In this document: positions 45,854 to 46,796 of the stretch, in pieces
Layout of the letters: each line of letters starts with the position of its first letter
How positions within the stretch are numbered: position 1 is the stretch's first letter
Source of the DNA: Catenulispora rubra
Lineage (GTDB): Bacteria; Actinomycetota; Actinomycetes; Streptomycetales; Catenulisporaceae
Reading direction: 5' to 3'
Length of the DNA: 46,796 nt
Assembly: GCF_015356825.1 (NCBI RefSeq)
Contig: NZ_JAACYW010000061.1
Span: forward strand, 1 to 46,796
Made by a program: the position numbers and the translations under genes
The notes under the pieces: model-generated
What the model was told of the DNA's origin: nothing
What the model saw: the letters and a program-made list of their open reading frames with translations, nothing else
Database searches by the model: none

Positions 45854-46796
45854 TCACCGGGCGTTCGCCGGGGTTTCGGTCCCGACGGATCGAGCGAGCA
45901 GGGTGCGCAGGGCGTCGCGGTCGGGCTTCTCGGTGCGGCCGCGGCGCGGGATGGTGTCGACGACGGCGATGCGCGCCGGACGGGCCGCGGTGTCGATGAC
46001 GCGGGGCAGTTCGGCGTGCAGGCGCCTGGTGAGCGCGTCGGGGTCGGTGCCGGGTTCGGGGACGACGGCGAGCACGACGTGTTCGTCGCCGGTGGCCGGG
46101 TCGGGGATGCCGACGTAGGCGGCGTCGGCGACACCGGGCAGGGCGGCGATCGCGGGCTCGTACAGGCCCGGATAGAGGTTGAAGGACCCGGTGATGATCA
46201 TGTCCTTGGCGCGGCCGAGGAGGATCAGGCGGCCGTCGGGGTCCAGGCGGCCGAGGTCCCCGGTGGCGAGTTCGGCGAGGGGTTCGGGGTCGCCGAGGTA
46301 GCCGACGGCCAGGTGCGGGCTGCGGATGCGGATCTCGCCGGGGGCCGTACCGGGAGTCTCGCCGGAGCCCGCACCGGCCACCGAGGCTCGGACGCCGGGC
46401 AGCGGCGTGCCGAGCAGATCACCGAGGCCGAGGGCGTCGAGTTTCTCCTCGGCGGTGGCCACGGCGATCGGGAGGGCTTCGGTGGTGCCGTAGACGGCGA
46501 GGATCTGCGCGTCCGGGGCCGCTTGGCGAAGGCGGCGCAGGATCGGCGGCGGGACCGGGGCGGCGCCGAGCAGGACGGTGCGCAGCGTGGGCGGCACCGG
46601 TCCGGCGTCGAGGAGGCGGGCGATCTCGGCCGGGGTGCCGAACAGGTGGGTGGCGCGGCGGGTGCGCAGGTGCTCCAGCGTCCGGGACGCCTTGCCGGGC
46701 AGCCCGGACAGCGACCAGGTCGCGCCGGCGGCGAGCGCCGGCAGACCCAGCATGAGCTGGTCGGTGTGGACGATGTCGCCGGGGCCCCAGCCCACC
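45854..46796 (-). CDS. AMP-dependent synthetase/ligase, partial (OleC-like)
   Basis: About 313 C-terminal residues are in the window; the N-terminal part lies beyond its end. Visible motifs are VYGTTEALPIAVAT (core A5), LATGDLGRLDPDGRLILLGR (A7-A8), GYLGDPEPL and the C-terminal domain with AYVGIPDPATGDEHVVL and RRGRTEKPDRDAL, where the lysine is the usual adenylation residue. VYGTTEALPI is characteristic of the OleC branch, which makes beta-lactones from beta-hydroxy acids. With the dehydrogenase downstream it suggests an olefin or beta-lactone pathway. Confidence 0.85.
   Translation of the reverse strand, partial: VGWGPGDIVHTDQLMLGLPALAAGATWSLSGLPGKASRTLEHLRTRRATHLFGTPAEIARLLDAGPVPPTLRTVLLGAAPVPPPILRRLRQAAPDAQILAVYGTTEALPIAVATAEEKLDALGLGDLLGTPLPGVRASVAGAGSGETPGTAPGEIRIRSPHLAVGYLGDPEPLAELATGDLGRLDPDGRLILLGRAKDMIITGSFNLYPGLYEPAIAALPGVADAAYVGIPDPATGDEHVVLAVVPEPGTDPDALTRRLHAELPRVIDTAARPARIAVVDTIPRRGRTEKPDRDALRTLLARSVGTETPANAR

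Noticed and set aside
1..46796. CRISPR arrays, rRNA genes and complete tRNA genes
   Set aside because: No regularly spaced repeats and no full rRNA or tRNA structures were seen.

Overview
The window is high-GC DNA with strong G/C at third codon positions, many GTG starts and actinomycete gene types: STAND (HTH-NB-ARC-TPR) regulators, ECF sigma with a membrane partner, secreted glycosidases with lectin domains, and sugar ABC importers lacking their own ATPase. It is most likely a mycelial actinomycete chromosome. Catenulisporales, Streptomyces and relatives all fit, and the sequence alone does not settle the genus.

Region 1 (1-9236) is the end of a nonribosomal lipopeptide cluster. A terminal NRPS (end of an A domain, then T-C-A-T-TE; the complete A domain looks Val-like) is followed by two Fe(II)/2-oxoglutarate dioxygenases, one on each strand, and a fatty acyl-AMP ligase that could supply the lipid starter. 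An IS21 transposase relic and a strong hairpin lie between the dioxygenases. The 620-bp divergent region before the ligase carries five GTTGAAC/GTTCAAC heptamers.

Region 2 (9237-12700) holds a TetR C-terminal relic, an alpha/beta hydrolase, an Rrf2 regulator and an MBL-fold hydrolase. The same GTAAC-N7-GTTAC dyad stands before both the Rrf2 and the MBL gene, which makes a small self-contained regulon. A secreted protein of unknown function follows.

Region 3 (12844-22965) is regulatory and accessory: two STAND regulators flanking an MFS exporter, an ECF sigma gene translationally coupled to a single-pass membrane protein under a CRP-like site, two small unknowns, and a P-loop kinase. Before the kinase lies a 13-codon Met-Cys-Cys-Cys leader ORF. 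It is apparently leaderless and is followed by three tandem hairpins. This is the most unusual element of the window and looks like a cysteine-responsive attenuator.

Region 4 (23202-32639) is a carbohydrate-use locus: secreted glycosidase with ricin-type lectin repeats, LacI regulator, glycogen-debranching-like enzyme, and a sugar-binding lipoprotein with two permeases. Two copies of the perfect palindrome TTTTGACGTCAAAA, before the glycosidase and between lacI and the debranching-like gene, define its operators.

Region 5 (32688-44242) contains an S53 (sedolisin) protease, an APC permease, a zinc-ribbon membrane protein, a degraded NB-ARC gene, a DUF6884-like protein, small proteins (one of 33 aa), and a ROK regulator divergent from a secreted GH3 beta-glucosidase with a 22-bp palindrome between them. 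Region 6 (44288-46796) contains a tRNA-like fragment, an HNH-type protein, and an NAD-dependent dehydrogenase with an AMP ligase whose pairing recalls OleD/OleC (olefin or beta-lactone formation); the ligase runs off the window.
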